Assembly: GCA_027924585.1 (NCBI GenBank)
Contig: BSBM01000608.1
Span: 6,450,501-6,514,500 of the forward strand
Direction of reading: 5' to 3'
DNA length: 64,000 bases
From: Larix kaempferi
Taxonomy: Eukaryota > Streptophyta > Pinopsida > Pinales > Pinaceae
A program made the position numbers and the translations under genes. The notes under the pieces are model-generated. The model worked only from the letters and a program-made list of their open reading frames with translations. It was not told the origin of the DNA and searched no databases. Shown here one piece after another: positions 1-11,303 of the stretch (the stretch's first letter is position 1; each line of letters begins with the position of its first letter).

Positions 1-600
1 GGGGCTAATTTTTTGTAAAATTCCAGATTTTTAGTCATGTTCCCTTATTCCTTGAGTTGGCTCGATGGGAGGGGACATGACATTTCCATGGAATAGGACA
101 ATGCTCAACAAGTCCGCATGTAAGGGTCCTCACAGTGTTACAGGTTCGCATGTAATGGTTCTCATAGTATTACAATGGTAAACATCTCAGAGAGAACCAC
201 AAACAAAAGGAATGCATGCAAATTCAAAAAACAAACACCATTTTTTTTCATTAACCATTGAACAGTCTTAGAGGAAGGCCAAATCAAATGCACATTCACA
301 AATAATTGAATTACTTTTCCATTTAACCATTATACAGTGCATGAGGAGAGCCATAAACCACATCAACCATTCGTTGCATGAGAACTAAACCAAAGAGCAA
401 ATTAACACCATTAATAGGGTGATACAACACCAACCATTAACACCATTAACAATAATAACACAATTTTGGGGGGATAAAACCCCATTTTTACAAAACCATT
501 CACACCATTAACAATAGTAACACCATTATTGGGTGATACAAATCCATTATTAAAAATGGAGCAGAACCCACAACCCAGAATTTTACAAACATCGCAAAAC
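1..600. other. Anonymous spacer, CA/AT-rich
   Basis: No coding sequence recognised. From about 400 to 560 the sequence is a loose repeat of the words CACCATTAACA, AATAATAACAC and GGGTGATACAA, which suggests an old degraded tandem repeat. No terminal repeat or TE domain could be tied to it. Confidence 0.5.
112..175. repeat. Two-copy 32-bp tandem repeat
   Basis: Two adjacent imperfect copies of about 32 bp beginning GTCCGCATGTAAGG and GTTCGCATGTAATGG. Both end in an AGTRTTACA word. Function unknown. Confidence 0.6.
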
Positions 601-1600
601 TCCTTCAGTGAATTACATCGTGTAAAACCCTAACCCTAAGCAAACTCTCGAAAGCACAAAGCAACCCAAGCCATCCACAAAAATCCACTAGGAGAGTGAG
701 TGTGTTGAAAAGTATAGAGGATAATCTTGCAAGACTCGAGATCCTACCACGAAAAACCACCAACATCATTACAACCACCTCGGTCTCCATCCATGCGGCT
801 CCACACACCTCCACGCACCTCCAAAGTAACCTGCACACACAGAGGGGAAGTTAAAACCCATTTCGTGGTGGAATAAACTAGCAAGAACGCAAGAGAACCA
901 GAGCTTACCTCGCAACGAATGGTCACCAGCTGAAGCCCCGTGGTAGACTCACTCCCAAGTAGATGAACTAGAAATGGCACCACAACAAACCGGATATGCA
1001 ACTTCCAACCAGTCAAGGCATCCACACTTCCAGGAAAAGAACCCACACGACGTTGCGAAGACCAATAAAGAACCACCATCGAAACAACACGGAGCAGCAT
1101 AACCAACCAAAACAGAACCACAGTCAAACCAACACAAAACAATGAATGGTTATGGGTTGGGTGAGTTACAGGGACCAGACACACCACCACTAGGGTGGGA
1201 AAATGGTCACCCACCAACCCCAGGAAATAATGAACGTGGATTTAGACCAACAGTGAGAGAAAGATCGGGAAGGATAGTAGAAAAAGACATTAAAAGCGCA
1301 TTAAATTTTATTTCCATAAGGCACGCGTGGCACTGCCATGTGGTAGTCTTTAAAGTGCTAACGTGCCCTCCATGTGGCTCCTACAAGTCTAAAAGGGGAG
1401 GGCGCACCACTACCGATGCCTCTCCCCTAATCATGATACGGTTGGTGGGGTGTGAGTGACATGGGGCTCACGACAATGGATTTAGTTTTGACGTTTAAAA
1501 AAAATAGTTTGTTGTTAACTTTTTTTTTCTTGTATTTTATTTTAGGTGCTTTGTATTTTCGATATTTTAATTTTAATTTTATAATTTAGTATAGTGGGTG
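601..1600. other. Unassigned region, no supported gene
   Basis: Several reading frames are open on the minus strand (744-1217, 949-1137), but none resembles a known family and they overlap each other. The plus strand has a short telomere-like word (AAACCCTAACCCTAA, near 627) and a GC-richer patch at 1320-1460 with GCACGCGTGG and CCACATGG-type words. A degraded promoter and 5' exon on the minus strand is possible but unsupported. Confidence 0.3.
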
Positions 1601-1618
1601 TAAAGGATTTTCCATCTC

Positions 1619-1753
1619 TATGAGACTACACACGTTGAGGATGAAATTCACTTTCTCTTAGATTGTCGTGCCTACACCCACATTAGATGGAAATTCACGC
1701 TTTTTTCTAAGCTTTTTGAACATAGAAATAAAATTTTAGAGCAATCCAAGTAA
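1619..1753 (+). pseudogene. Possible LINE-type tail fragment
   Basis: A 44-codon open stretch reads HVEDEIHFLLDC, then R after six residues, then a basic tail up to a TAA. The pattern V-E-D-E-x-H-F-L-x-x-C followed by an Arg is common in the cysteine/histidine tails of LINE-like reverse transcriptases. There is no start codon and no flanking RT. It lies just upstream of the Penelope-like fragment but is not part of that family. Assignment is by motif only. Confidence 0.25.
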
Positions 1754-1898
1754 TCTTATTAAGGTCCAATAAACGAGAGTTGACATTAACCATAATCATT
1801 ATCATAAATGTTTTTTATTTTTTTATTATATTATAAAATAATTTTATTTTAATGTTTTTAAATTTTCTAATATTAAATTTTTTTGTAATTTAATATTA

Positions 1899-3212
1899 GA
1901 AAATTTAGAGCAAACCCAAGGTGTTGCAATGGGATCACCACTATCCTCCGTAGTGGTAAACATATACGTGGAACATTTTGAAATTCAAGCCCTCAACTCA
2001 TTTCCCCTTACACCAAAAGAATGGAAAAGATACGTGGATGACATATTTGCTAAATGGAGGCATGGGAGAGAGAAGCTTGATGACTTCATGGTGCACCTCA
2101 ATAGTCTATCAAGAACATATCAAATTCACCATAGAAATAGAAAATGACAACCAATTTCCCTTTTTGGACATCGTTCTTACTAAGAAAGATGATGGTAGCT
2201 ATGAGCATCAGGGAAAATTTTAGGGATCCATAATTTTCTCAAACTATAGAAACCTTGGTGAATCTTACTAATTCTTAAATTTGCAATCATAAAATGTGAG
2301 GCGATTTTTTTAAAAAAATCTTCAAAATTCTAAGGACTTTATATGGGCAATTTTGGCGATTTTTAGAGAAAAAAAATTAGCCCATGGAATTTGGGCAAAT
2401 CATCTTTGAAAAAAAAGAAAATTGGTGAATCTTTTTTTGGAAAAAAAGATTGAAAAATAGCCCATGGGTTAAATTTTGCCCCTAAAATTTTCCTTGTTGA
2501 GCATCAAGTATATAGGAAGAAGACTCACATTGACAGATACCTACATGCAAGCTCTCACCACCATCCAAGCCAAAAATTCGGAGTCATAAAAACTCTCATA
2601 ACCAGGGCCTCAAGAATTGCAAACTCCCAACACCTAAAACAAAAACTTGACCACTTGCGGAATGTCTTTGTAATGAATGGTTATGAGAGGAATCTCATCA
2701 ACATGACAATTCTCCAATCTCAAAGCAAAAGACGAGCCCATCATGTAGCAGGAATACCAAAATTCTCATTGCCATACATAAGAGGAACTACTGATCATAT
2801 TGCTAAAATTCGAAGAAAATGAAATATCCCGGTAACTTTCACCCCCTCCACCACTATAAAGAAAATGGTTGACTCAGTTAAAGATGCGGTGGACCCGAGA
2901 CTACAAAAAGGAGTGTACACAATTCCATGTTCATGTGGAAAAGTCTACGTAGGAGATCCAGGCAGATCAGTATAGGTTTGTCTAAAAGAGCATTCTTCAA
3001 ATATATCATATGATAGGGCCACTAAGTCAGCCCTTGTAGAACACGCTTACAACTCCTCCCATCACATCTGCATTGAAAACACAAAATTAGTTATGAAAGA
3101 ACACCATTATTTTAAAAGAAAGGTAAAAGAAGCCATAGAAATAAAAAAGCGAAATAACATTCTAAATAAAGATGATGGTTTAAAAATAAATGGTACATGG
3201 AACCGATTTTAA
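1899..3212 (+). pseudogene. Penelope-like retroelement, 5'-truncated (RT end + GIY-YIG nuclease)
   Basis: The frame opens inside RT with QGVAMGSPLSS, continues through WKRYVDD (YVDD at 2031-2042) and HLNS, and shifts frame near 2107. It resumes as IKFTIEIEND and FPFLDIVL. After a MITE (2209-2496) it continues as EHQVYRKKTHIDRYLH through a basic linker. It then enters a GIY-YIG nuclease: GVYTIPCSCG at about 2910, YVG at 2946-2954, then LKEH and ALVEH, ending at TAA 3210-3212. Internal stops are TGA 2820-2822 and TAG 2973-2975. This RT plus C-terminal GIY-YIG order defines endonuclease-bearing Penelope-like elements, which copy themselves by target-primed reverse transcription. In land plants they are known to me mainly from conifers (Dryad). 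The RT N-terminus is missing, so this is a dead 5'-truncated copy, as is usual for the class. Confidence 0.88.
2209..2496 (-). mobile_element. hAT-type MITE, copy 1
   Basis: A 288-bp non-coding AT-rich element begins CAGGGAAAATTTTAGG and ends CCTAAAATTTTCCTTG. The near-inverted termini are flanked by ATGAGCAT (2201-2208) and TTGAGCAT (2497-2504), a 7/8-matching 8-bp TSD. Removing it restores the Penelope coding frame (EHQVYRKK). Orientation is opposite to copies 2 and 3. An 8-bp TSD plus CAGGG-like termini fit a non-autonomous hAT element. It encodes no transposase and would depend on one elsewhere. Confidence 0.8.
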
Positions 3213-4434
3213 CGTAAAACAAAAACCTTATCATAAGTATTTATAAATGCTCTCGTTCTCATGATTAACCATCTCAATTTGTGGAAGATCCCCTCATGAC
3301 GTTTTAGTCTAAAACGTTGGAAATTAAAAATCTTTTAACATGTATTCCAATTCTACATAATGTCAGTAGCATGTAATGGAATCTCTTTTCTCAATTTTTG
3401 TAATTGGTTAACTTATAAAAATTGAGAAAGGTATTTTTATTAAAAAATATTAAATAAAATCCATCATTAAATTAAAGTTAATTTTATAATCACTATCACT
3501 TTTTTTAATTCTTTTTAATTGTTTTTTTTAATCCCTGCTTGTTTTAATATTTTTTAAATTAAATATTATTACTTTCCTTTAATTTTCGTATATGCTTAAA
3601 TATAAATAAAATAAGAGATATGTTTAGATTCGAAATAAACGGGTAGCGACTAAACAATTTTGGGTACCTACAAGCAAGTTTGATCTAGAAAAAGAGCTAG
3701 AGATTATAAAAGTTATTTAGTTTGATTTCCACTTATTTTAAAATGATTCATAATTTATTTTTGAAAAGAACAAGTGGATTAAAATTGAACTTTATTTTGT
3801 TAAAAAGTTATTTAAAAGAAAGGTTGAGTTTGTTTATTTATTAATGAAGAAAATTAATGTTTATTGAGATTTATTTGGTTTATTTAACCTTAAGAAAAGA
3901 GAAAAAGATTATTTGGATTTCTATAAAGTTTGATTCCTATGATTAAAAGGTTGAGATAGAAGCTTGCATAGGTCACCATAGTTTTGACAAGTTAGAAAAT
4001 CATGGAGGTTAGAATTGTAGCTTTCAAATGTGGGTGTATGTATGGCACTTTAAAAGAAAGTGAAATTTGTCCTCAATGTTCATAGACTCACTGAGCTGGC
4101 ATATCCTTTCTTCCAAAAATATTTTAAAAATTGACCAGCACCTCGTTTCCCTTTAAAGCTCATAAGAATCCATTCTTATCTTGACTATATTAATCTATTC
4201 ATTTCACTATTCAAAAAAAATTAAAATTACATAAAAACAATTTATTTTATTATATCTAAAAAAAAATTTAAAATTATATAAAAACAAATTATTAGTATTA
4301 ATAATTTTTTGTTATAATGTAGTAAATTTTCCATAAAAAAAAATCATAATTATTACGATGGATTTACCGCTATAATAATGACGTACTTGAGCTATTTATT
4401 GAATAATTACAAGTGGAAACTCAATAATGGTAGT

Positions 4435-4800
4435 GCATCTAAACCTTCTCTCTATCTCTTCATCTTTTGAATTTATACCCTAATATAGAATATGTAAAAC
4501 ACTTCATATTTATTTTTATGTTATATTATTTAAATATTATATACAAAATTCTAATGTAATGTAGATATAAACGTGTGATATTTGAAACACTTTATAATCC
4601 CCTTGTGTTGTATGCATCTAAACCTTCTCTCTATCTCTTCATCTTTTGAATTTATACCCTAATATAGAATATGTAAAACACTTCATATTTATTTTTATGT
4701 TATATTATTTAAATGTTATATACAAAGTTCTAATATAATGTAGATATAAACGTGTGATATTTGAAACATTTTATAATCCACTTGTGTTATATCTAAACTT
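4435..4800. repeat. Tandem duplication, 179-bp period
   Basis: Two near-identical copies start at 4435 and 4614 (GCATCTAAACCTTCTCTC). A third partial start (ATCTAAACTT) lies at about 4790. Few mismatches are visible, so the duplication is relatively recent. No coding content. Confidence 0.9.
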
Positions 4801-5052
4801 TATACTTACTAAGTGTAATGGAGTTTATACAAAATCAGAATTGATTATTAGATAGATGTGTTGTAAATGTTATGTTATTTGTATAATTATTTTTTTCTAT
4901 TTAATAAAATTTCAAATTTAATAACAATTCATAAATTAGTTTTTTAATTATTTAAATACTCATTTTACATAATATAATTAATATTTAATTATAATATATT
5001 ATTTACATATTTAAAAATTTAACGAACATATTGTACTCACCCTCAACCACTA

Positions 5053-5190
5053 GCAGCTTTTGTGCACACATAGTACCAACTTGCATTCTAAAAGATTGAT
5101 ACACTTTCACGTACAATGCCAAAAACAAGCAACCTTTTGTGAACCCATGGTATCAACTTGAATGCCGAAGATTGATACACTTTAACGATC
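5053..5190. repeat. Imperfect tandem duplication, 76-bp period
   Basis: Copies start at 5053 and 5129. Both contain CTTTTGTG, CAACTTG and AGATTGATACACTTT in the same order. Non-coding. Confidence 0.7.
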
Positions 5191-5506
5191 ATTTGATATG
5201 AAACTCGTATGTGCTTGTCGTATTGGTCAATCTCAAAGGAACATACCCTAACAGAATCACTCTCTTTGGAGAAACCAAAACTGAGTACATAACCCAGATG
5301 TTGTTATAATTGAATTGTGCAATGCTAGCATTTGATATATGTGATTTCATCGATGCAAAATGATTTTTACCATATTTTATAAAAAAAAATAATGGTTTTC
5401 TTCTATCTTGTTCTAAGCGTTGGAAAGAAAAAACCATTTTATTGCATGTTTAAACAATCCCATTTTATTACACTAAATTATTATAATAATATGTTAAAGC
5501 TAGGGG

Positions 5507-6195
5507 GGTGGCAGGTGCGGGCGGGTCATCCTTGATCCTGATGGACATGAAGAATTATATTATGAATGGGGACTAGGCAAGACCACTAACAACTAGCAAG
5601 TAGAATTTTAGGGGCGAAATTTAGCCCATGGGCTATTTTTCCAAGTTTTTTTCCAAAAAATGATTTGCCAATTTGCATTTTTTGAAGCCCCATTTCGCCC
5701 AATTTTGATGGGGCAATCTTTTTTCACTCTAAAACTCGCCAAATTATTATATAAACTATATAAAATCCTTAGAAATTGAAATAATTTTAGAAAAATATCG
5801 CCAAATATTTTATAGTTGGCATTTTAAGAATTGGCAAGATTTGTCAAGGTTTATACACTTTTGAATAAGTATGGGTCCTTAAAATTATCCCTGACAACTA
5901 GGCGGGAGTTGCAGTTCTTTACCAAGAACTTCTTCAAACTCATTTGCTCATACTAGACCATATCATTGTGATTGGAGACTCCGAGATTATGATCAAGCCG
6001 ATGCTAAGCACCTCCCCTCCTAAGGACATTGCTCTTGCCAGATGGATAATCAGGATTAAAAATGAGATCAATAAATTCAACAACATTCGATTATTCCACG
6101 TTCTTCGTCATCATAATCAAAAGGTGGATGCAAGATCAAATAATATTGTGAGGAGTATAGAAGGGACTCTTAAAAAAATGGGGTCATTTCCTTGA
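5507..6195 (+). pseudogene. RNase H (RVT_3) remnant of a retroelement
   Basis: The part before the MITE reads VILDPDGHEEL, YYEWGLG and TTNN. The part after it reads AGVAVLYQELL, then IIVIGDSE (GDS motif at about 5972) and VLRHHNQKVDA. This is the order of the RVT_3 RNase H fold, consensus G-G-V-I-x-D-P-x-G / W-G-L-G-x-x-T-N-N-Q-A-E / G-D-S / H-x-x-R-x-x-N-x-x-A-D, which trails plant LINE and related polymerases. The Gln of TNNQ is a TAG (CAG to TAG). RNase H degrades the RNA strand during reverse transcription. No RT is attached, so this is a dead fragment. Confidence 0.72.
5597..5893 (+). mobile_element. hAT-type MITE, copy 2
   Basis: A 297-bp element begins CAAGTAGAATTTTAGGGGC and ends TTAAAATTATCCCTG. 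It is flanked by a perfect 8-bp TSD ACAACTAG (5589-5596 and 5894-5901). It lies exactly at the TNNQ motif of the RNase H remnant. It matches copy 3 (40040-40336) closely along its whole length and copy 1 in reverse. Non-coding. Confidence 0.88.
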
Positions 6196-7140
6196 GCCAC
6201 ATCCCCTAATGTATCCATGCATGAAATGTCCAAGTGCCATTATTGAATTCTCATCACTCCTCTTTGTACTATCCGGACTACACGTAGGGATCTCAACCTT
6301 GCTCACACAAATGGGAGCTTGGAAGAATTAAACATCGATTTGATTGATATTATGTTCCTCTAGAACATTCGTAGTGCATATGGGACTCAACCCACTCTCA
6401 CTGGGAAAGAGTTGACCGCGGGTTTCTAGGCATGCTCTGTCAGCTTAGACCCTATTTGCAGGTACCTTGGGTTGACGTTAGGTATTCTAGCTCCCACTGG
6501 GTTACAATCTTCAGGCTCTATGGTTCCAATTTAGAATCAGGATGTCAAGCAAGTGATAATTGGCCAATTATTTTGAAGAGTTATCAGGTCCACAAGAGGA
6601 TTCTCAAGCATGCAATTGTATTCAAACTCAATTGTGGAGATTGCAAGCTTAACCTTGTTCTCAACGAAACATCTCAATCTGTCGTAATGTGCAGTGGAGT
6701 TCTTAGCTTCTCTAACACCCAGTTCCTCTACGATGTTGGGACATGCAAGGAAAGAGACATTGAAGAATTAAAAAATATCAGGCCATGTTATCAAATAAGT
6801 GATAATAGGCCAATTGTATTGATGAATTCTTAGGTCTGCAAGAGGATTCCCAGGTTTGCAATTATGTTTAAATTCTTTTCTAGAGAAGGCGCACTTAACC
6901 TCATTTTTCGTTGAAGTGTCACAGTCTGTTGTAATTTTCATTGGGCCTCTTGGTCCCTCTAACATCCAGGTCCTCTGCGGTGTTGGGAGGTGCAAGGTCA
7001 GGAACATGAAAGATTTGAAAAGGCTTTTGGGAAATAACAACTATGTCTCAAAGATGGATTGCTCAAAATGCATCAAGAATATGCATGAGATTGTCGATTT
7101 GAAGAAGACTCTCATACATCATGACGACTAGTTAAAAAGC
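6196..7140. other. Unassigned region with a diverged duplication
   Basis: After the RNase H stop no recognised domain follows. Two plus-strand open stretches (6432-6833, 6856-7131) are products of a diverged duplication described separately and have no family resemblance I can name. It may be the 3' untranslated part of the LINE-like element that supplied the RNase H. Confidence 0.35.
6551..7035. repeat. Diverged tandem duplication, ~246-bp period
   Basis: Copies start at 6551 and 6797 (AAGTGATAATTGGCC / AAGTGATAATAGGCC). The words CAAGAGGATTC, TCTGT-GTAAT and TGTTGGGA recur in the same order in each. Divergence is high, so it is old. Confidence 0.65.
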
Positions 7141-8120
7141 AATAAATCAGTCATTCAATCACTCTCATTACAGATACAAAATTTGGGAATGTAAAGTTCC
7201 TCAAATGCTAAATTTTTGGATTCTCATCGCCAACATCTAATAGTTTTGGAAGAAGAGGCAAATAGTCTTCATAACACCGTCAACAATGGGAATCATAACT
7301 CCACAACTCCTGTCTTGGCTCAATGAAGCGTGATGGAAGGAGTTCATGACCTGCCCATAGAAGAAGAAACAATACAACAGTCTCAAGAAAAAGTGGAAAT
7401 AATCAAAATCTCTTAGTCTTTTGGATCCAGATATCACTCATAAAATTAGCAAGAAAATTCTCATGTTTTGTAAATGCATTTTTATCCTAGAACTCTTTTA
7501 TCAATCACAAGCAAATAGAATTTGTTGTTTATGCATAACTATGAAGGATTGCAATAACTTTTTTGGATCTTTTTCAATTTTCTACTTAGAGTGACATATA
7601 CTCGCAGTATGTAAAAACTTCTAAACTCTACCTTGCAACATATTTTAATACAAAACTATTTTTTTGTGTGCAAAAAATGCACTAAAGCTAATTATTTGTG
7701 TTTATGTCCATCTGAACCATAGGCTATTATAGATGTTATAATGAAGCTTTATGAAAAAAGAGATTGTTGGATAGATATATGGGGATAAAGCTCCAACAAG
7801 GAATCATAGATTTGATCTTATTAGATCCAATATTCCTACTCGGAACGGACCAAAAATTATTACATCAATTTTCTAAACCTCAATTGAAATCTACATTCAA
7901 AATACCCACTAAAACATTTGGATCTACTTCAACCTTGCAATTACAAATTTAACATTTAGATAAAACATTCCATTTTAGTTTGAATGAAATGGGGTAAATA
8001 GATCTTGACAAGTATTAAAGCCATATTCTTATCCATTAAATTCTCCCATATTCCTAGATATGGACGAGGGATGGATTAACGAATCAAAATAATTTATTGA
8101 TGCATAAAAAATGATGTATC

Positions 8121-8224
8121 ATGCACACATGATGTACGAGAATTAAAAGGAGGATTAAATTGATTTTATACTATGCACACATGATGTACGAGAATTAAAA
8201 GGAGGATTAAATTGATTTTATACT
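8121..8224. repeat. Tandem duplication, 52-bp period
   Basis: Two copies start at 8121 and 8173 with ATGCACACATGATGTACG and are nearly identical throughout. Non-coding. Confidence 0.9.
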
Positions 8225-8771
8225 AGGGCTTATAATAGATTATATTCCCATCGTCATATAGAGTCTCTTTAGCTTGAAAGGCAAGGACTAATAACAAGTC
8301 AATGTTCAACCATTAATTTTTTTTCATAGGAAATAAACTTTTGCAATTCCTCCCTTTTAGTAATCTCACACTTTCTATTTCAATATTTACTGTATCATTT
8401 GGTAAATGATTATTTAATTTTTAAGGATGGTTTTTGATGGAAAAAAGGATAAGTAGTTAGGATTAAAATTGAAATCATTTCAAATATGACATTTAAACTT
8501 TGTTTAAAATATGGATTTATTTAACTTTCAACATATATTAAAGATTTAGTTATTTATTTTAGAAATTGATTTAATTTGTTTGAAGTACAATATTTTTGAG
8601 GAAAATTATAGAGTCACTTCGTTTTATTAAGGATGGGTATGGTCAAATCTTTCATTTTGAGTAAATGTTATTTTAGCAACTCATTAATTTTACCAAGGAT
8701 TTGATTTGATTTGATATGATTTTACAATTAACTGGGTAAAAATCGGCTTTTTAATTGTGGGTAGGTGATAG

Positions 8772-8826
8772 TAAGATTTCAAGAAAGTTGAGGTATTATA
8801 AGATTTCAAGAAAGTTGAGGTATTAT
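8772..8826. repeat. Tandem duplication, 27-bp period
   Basis: Two copies of TAAGATTTCAAGAAAGTTG plus a short tail, starting at 8772 and 8799. Non-coding. Confidence 0.85.
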
Positions 8827-9570
8827 TTTATTACTATGGGACCTAAGGGGGAAACCACCCCTCTCCCAAGGCTAGTAAGGTAGTGGGAGAAAGGCATAAA
8901 TGGAAACTTTGGAGAAGGATTAGGGGTTAGTAGATTGATGAAGGTTAAGGATTTTCAAAAGGAAAAAACATCGGAGAATAGATATTGAACTATGAACATT
9001 GTTCTTGAGATTAGAACAATTATTAATAAATTCTACAAAGTTACTAGCTAGTCATTATTGTTGTTAGAGGCATAGGTAGTGAGGTCTAGGAAACACATAG
9101 GTTTCCTAGAGCTAGGCAGTTGTTTAAGCTCCTAGATTGGTTGGTAGGATAAATCCTAGTTTTGACAACATTGGGGAAGGATTTGAACTGCTAAATGAAC
9201 TAGTTTCAAAGGTAATTTCATTTTATTTTCCCTTTGCTTTGATTAAGTTGTTTTAATTAAACTGTAGAAATCGTTACGAGTACCTACTTAAATTATCAAA
9301 ATGATTAATTATGACATATAAATTTTTCTTGTAGGATATACTAGTAATTGAGATGTTGAATTTATACTTAGAAATGTGGTAAGGAAAAAATATTTAAAAA
9401 ATTCTAAGAATTCTAAGAAAAAATAATTAGGTATATAACTATATTGAATAACACCCAATAATATGAAGGGTGTTATAGTTGCACTATCGAGTCCTTGAGC
9501 AAATCTTCCTTTAATGAGCCTATAGAATTAGAGGGGCATCCCACAAGAGATTAAGAATTGCAAGAAAAAC

Positions 9571-9580
9571 CAAGAATGAT
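9571..9580. repeat. Left TSD of split SINE
   Basis: CAAGAATGAT here matches CAAGAATGAT at 18808-18817. The pair brackets a tRNA-derived SINE that was later split by gypsy element D. Confidence 0.7.
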
Positions 9581-9654
9581 TTTTTTTTGATGGAAAGCTA
9601 TCACGGGAAACACTCAGGCACTTCCCCTCATTTTGAGGATGGTAAACCATTCGG

Positions 9655-11275
9655 TGTAACGTCCCCTCCTATCATACCAGCATGATAGAGAGGATCGTGA
9701 TACCAAACCAGGACATCTAGTCCCATACTTAGTAAACAAACATTCAATTTAAAATGAAGATGGACATATGCAAATGCATAAATATTTGAAAACACAGCGG
9801 AAGTAATATCAATTACACATTCATCATACATTCACGATATTCATCAAATAAATAAATGCAAAGTTAACACAAGAGAGCACTTATCTTATAAAAAATAGTC
9901 CCAAGCGACTGGCTATGCAACTGCAATGTTCCACCCAACCATAGGCCAGTTGTGATCATCAATAACTCAACACACTGCCACCCCCCGAGCTGGGCATGAT
10001 CTCTACAAGGAATCAGAGAACAACAAACTCACACATAGTCAAGCATACACTAAGATGAGCCAAGCCAATCTGCAATTGGGTTTATCAGGATGCTAGGAAA
10101 TGGAAAGGAAGAATTGCTAAGCTAGTGAGCTCAACCACAGAGCTATGGATACCCCTCCCAGATCTATTCAGCTTGGCACTCACAATGCCTACACACCCAA
10201 CACAAGGAAGTATCCTCTTCACTACCACACAGTCCCTCAAGCCATACCTTCCTTTCTAGTGTTCTTAGGGTGTGCATAGAAAGTAGCCAAAGCCCTCTTG
10301 ATCTTCTTGAGGGGTTCCTCCCTTCACTAGGTTTATCAAGCCAATTCTGTCCACTACCACTCCAAGTTTCTTGCTCACAGATTCAAATCAAACAGGGATG
10401 CAGATAATCAGCTAACTGCAATGGCTGGACAGGAGAAAAACGTTTGTACAGTGATAGGCATGAAAATGATTCCCTGAGCTTCAGAAAAACGTGGGAAGGC
10501 TAAAAATGAACAATGAAGGTTTTGGGAAAACCCCAGGAAGTAGAAATTGTTTTTAGGAAAAACGCCCATGGCATTTCTGGGACAAAACGACCTCCATACA
10601 GTCCCAAAACGCCGCCCCTTCTTCCCAGCTACTGTCCAAAACCAAAAATGAGTTTTTTGGGCAAGGAAAACCCTGCGTTTTTTATGAAAAACATGAATGT
10701 AACTTCCAGCTGTCTCTATCTGCGTGAGAGAGGAAAAGCTATCTATTCAGAATGGCTTTGGGCACCATTTCGTGGGTGTTTTCTTGCCCAAGGAGACAAA
10801 ACACGATTTTCCAGGTTGATGGCTTGCCCATGCACGAAATTGGCTGCCATACCTCTTCATTCCCAAGGCATTAACTGCCTCAGCCAATTCTTGGAAGAAT
10901 TAAATGATTGGGTCCATAACCCAAAATGGGTAGTTGGTAGTTATGGGTTTTCTCATTGACACATGGATTAACACCATTGGCTCAAGGGTTTGAATAATTT
11001 CCCCCCCTATTCCTTGTAGAATCATGCCCCCATCTCTTTGTTGCATTGCATAGATAGTTGTGGGTATTTTTCATTAAAATTCGTATTTACATGATGTCTC
11101 ATTTACATTGTGTTTATCTAGCACAAGAACCATAGGCATCTATTTTTAATTGTCGATACATGAAATGCTAAGTCAATGGTGGGGCCTTGGCCTTGAGCTC
11201 CTCACCATGATTAAATTACAATATTTACATCATTTACGATTTAATACAAAAGGGGGTCAAAATGGGGACATTACA
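9655..11275 (-). repeat. 3' LTR of gypsy D
   Basis: 1,621 bp, TG...CA bounded, matching 17049-18663 along its length with scattered substitutions. It contains a 148-codon plus-strand open frame at 10513-10959. That frame is antisense to the element and is cut short in the other LTR, so I do not call it a gene. Confidence 0.95.
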
Positions 11276-11290
11276 TTCCCCTCCCCTTAC
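11276..11290 (-). other. Polypurine tract of gypsy D
   Basis: Directly next to the 3' LTR, the minus strand reads AGGGGAGGGGAA. This is the expected position and composition for the plus-strand DNA primer. Confidence 0.8.
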
Positions 11291-11303
11291 ATTAGCACTG
11301 TCC

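Larger units (their letters stand above)
3213..5506. other. AT-rich spacer
   Basis: No gene or TE domain recognised. The first ~200 bp may be the 3' untranslated part of the Penelope-like element. The rest is AT-rich with long A and T runs and the tandem duplications listed separately. Confidence 0.5.
7141..9570. other. AT-rich spacer
   Basis: No gene recognised on either strand. It contains two short tandem duplications (listed) and a small perfect inverted repeat ATAACACCC...GGGTGTTAT at about 9449-9477. A 62-codon open frame at 7764-7952 has no recognisable homology. Confidence 0.5.

Noticed and set aside
621-645. Telomere-like AAACCCTAACCCTAA
   Set aside because: Only about two units. 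It is too short for an interstitial telomere and may be a chance telo-box.
744-1217. Possible minus-strand host gene of 157 codons
   Set aside because: No family resemblance, no supporting second exon, and overlapping alternative frames of similar length.
7764-7952. Possible organellar insert (62 codons)
   Set aside because: I could not match it to any plastid or mitochondrial gene, and base composition is the same as its surroundings.
10513-10959. 148-codon plus-strand open frame in the 3' LTR of gypsy D
   Set aside because: It is antisense to the element, and in the other LTR (17901-18194) it is cut to 97 codons. No recognisable domain.
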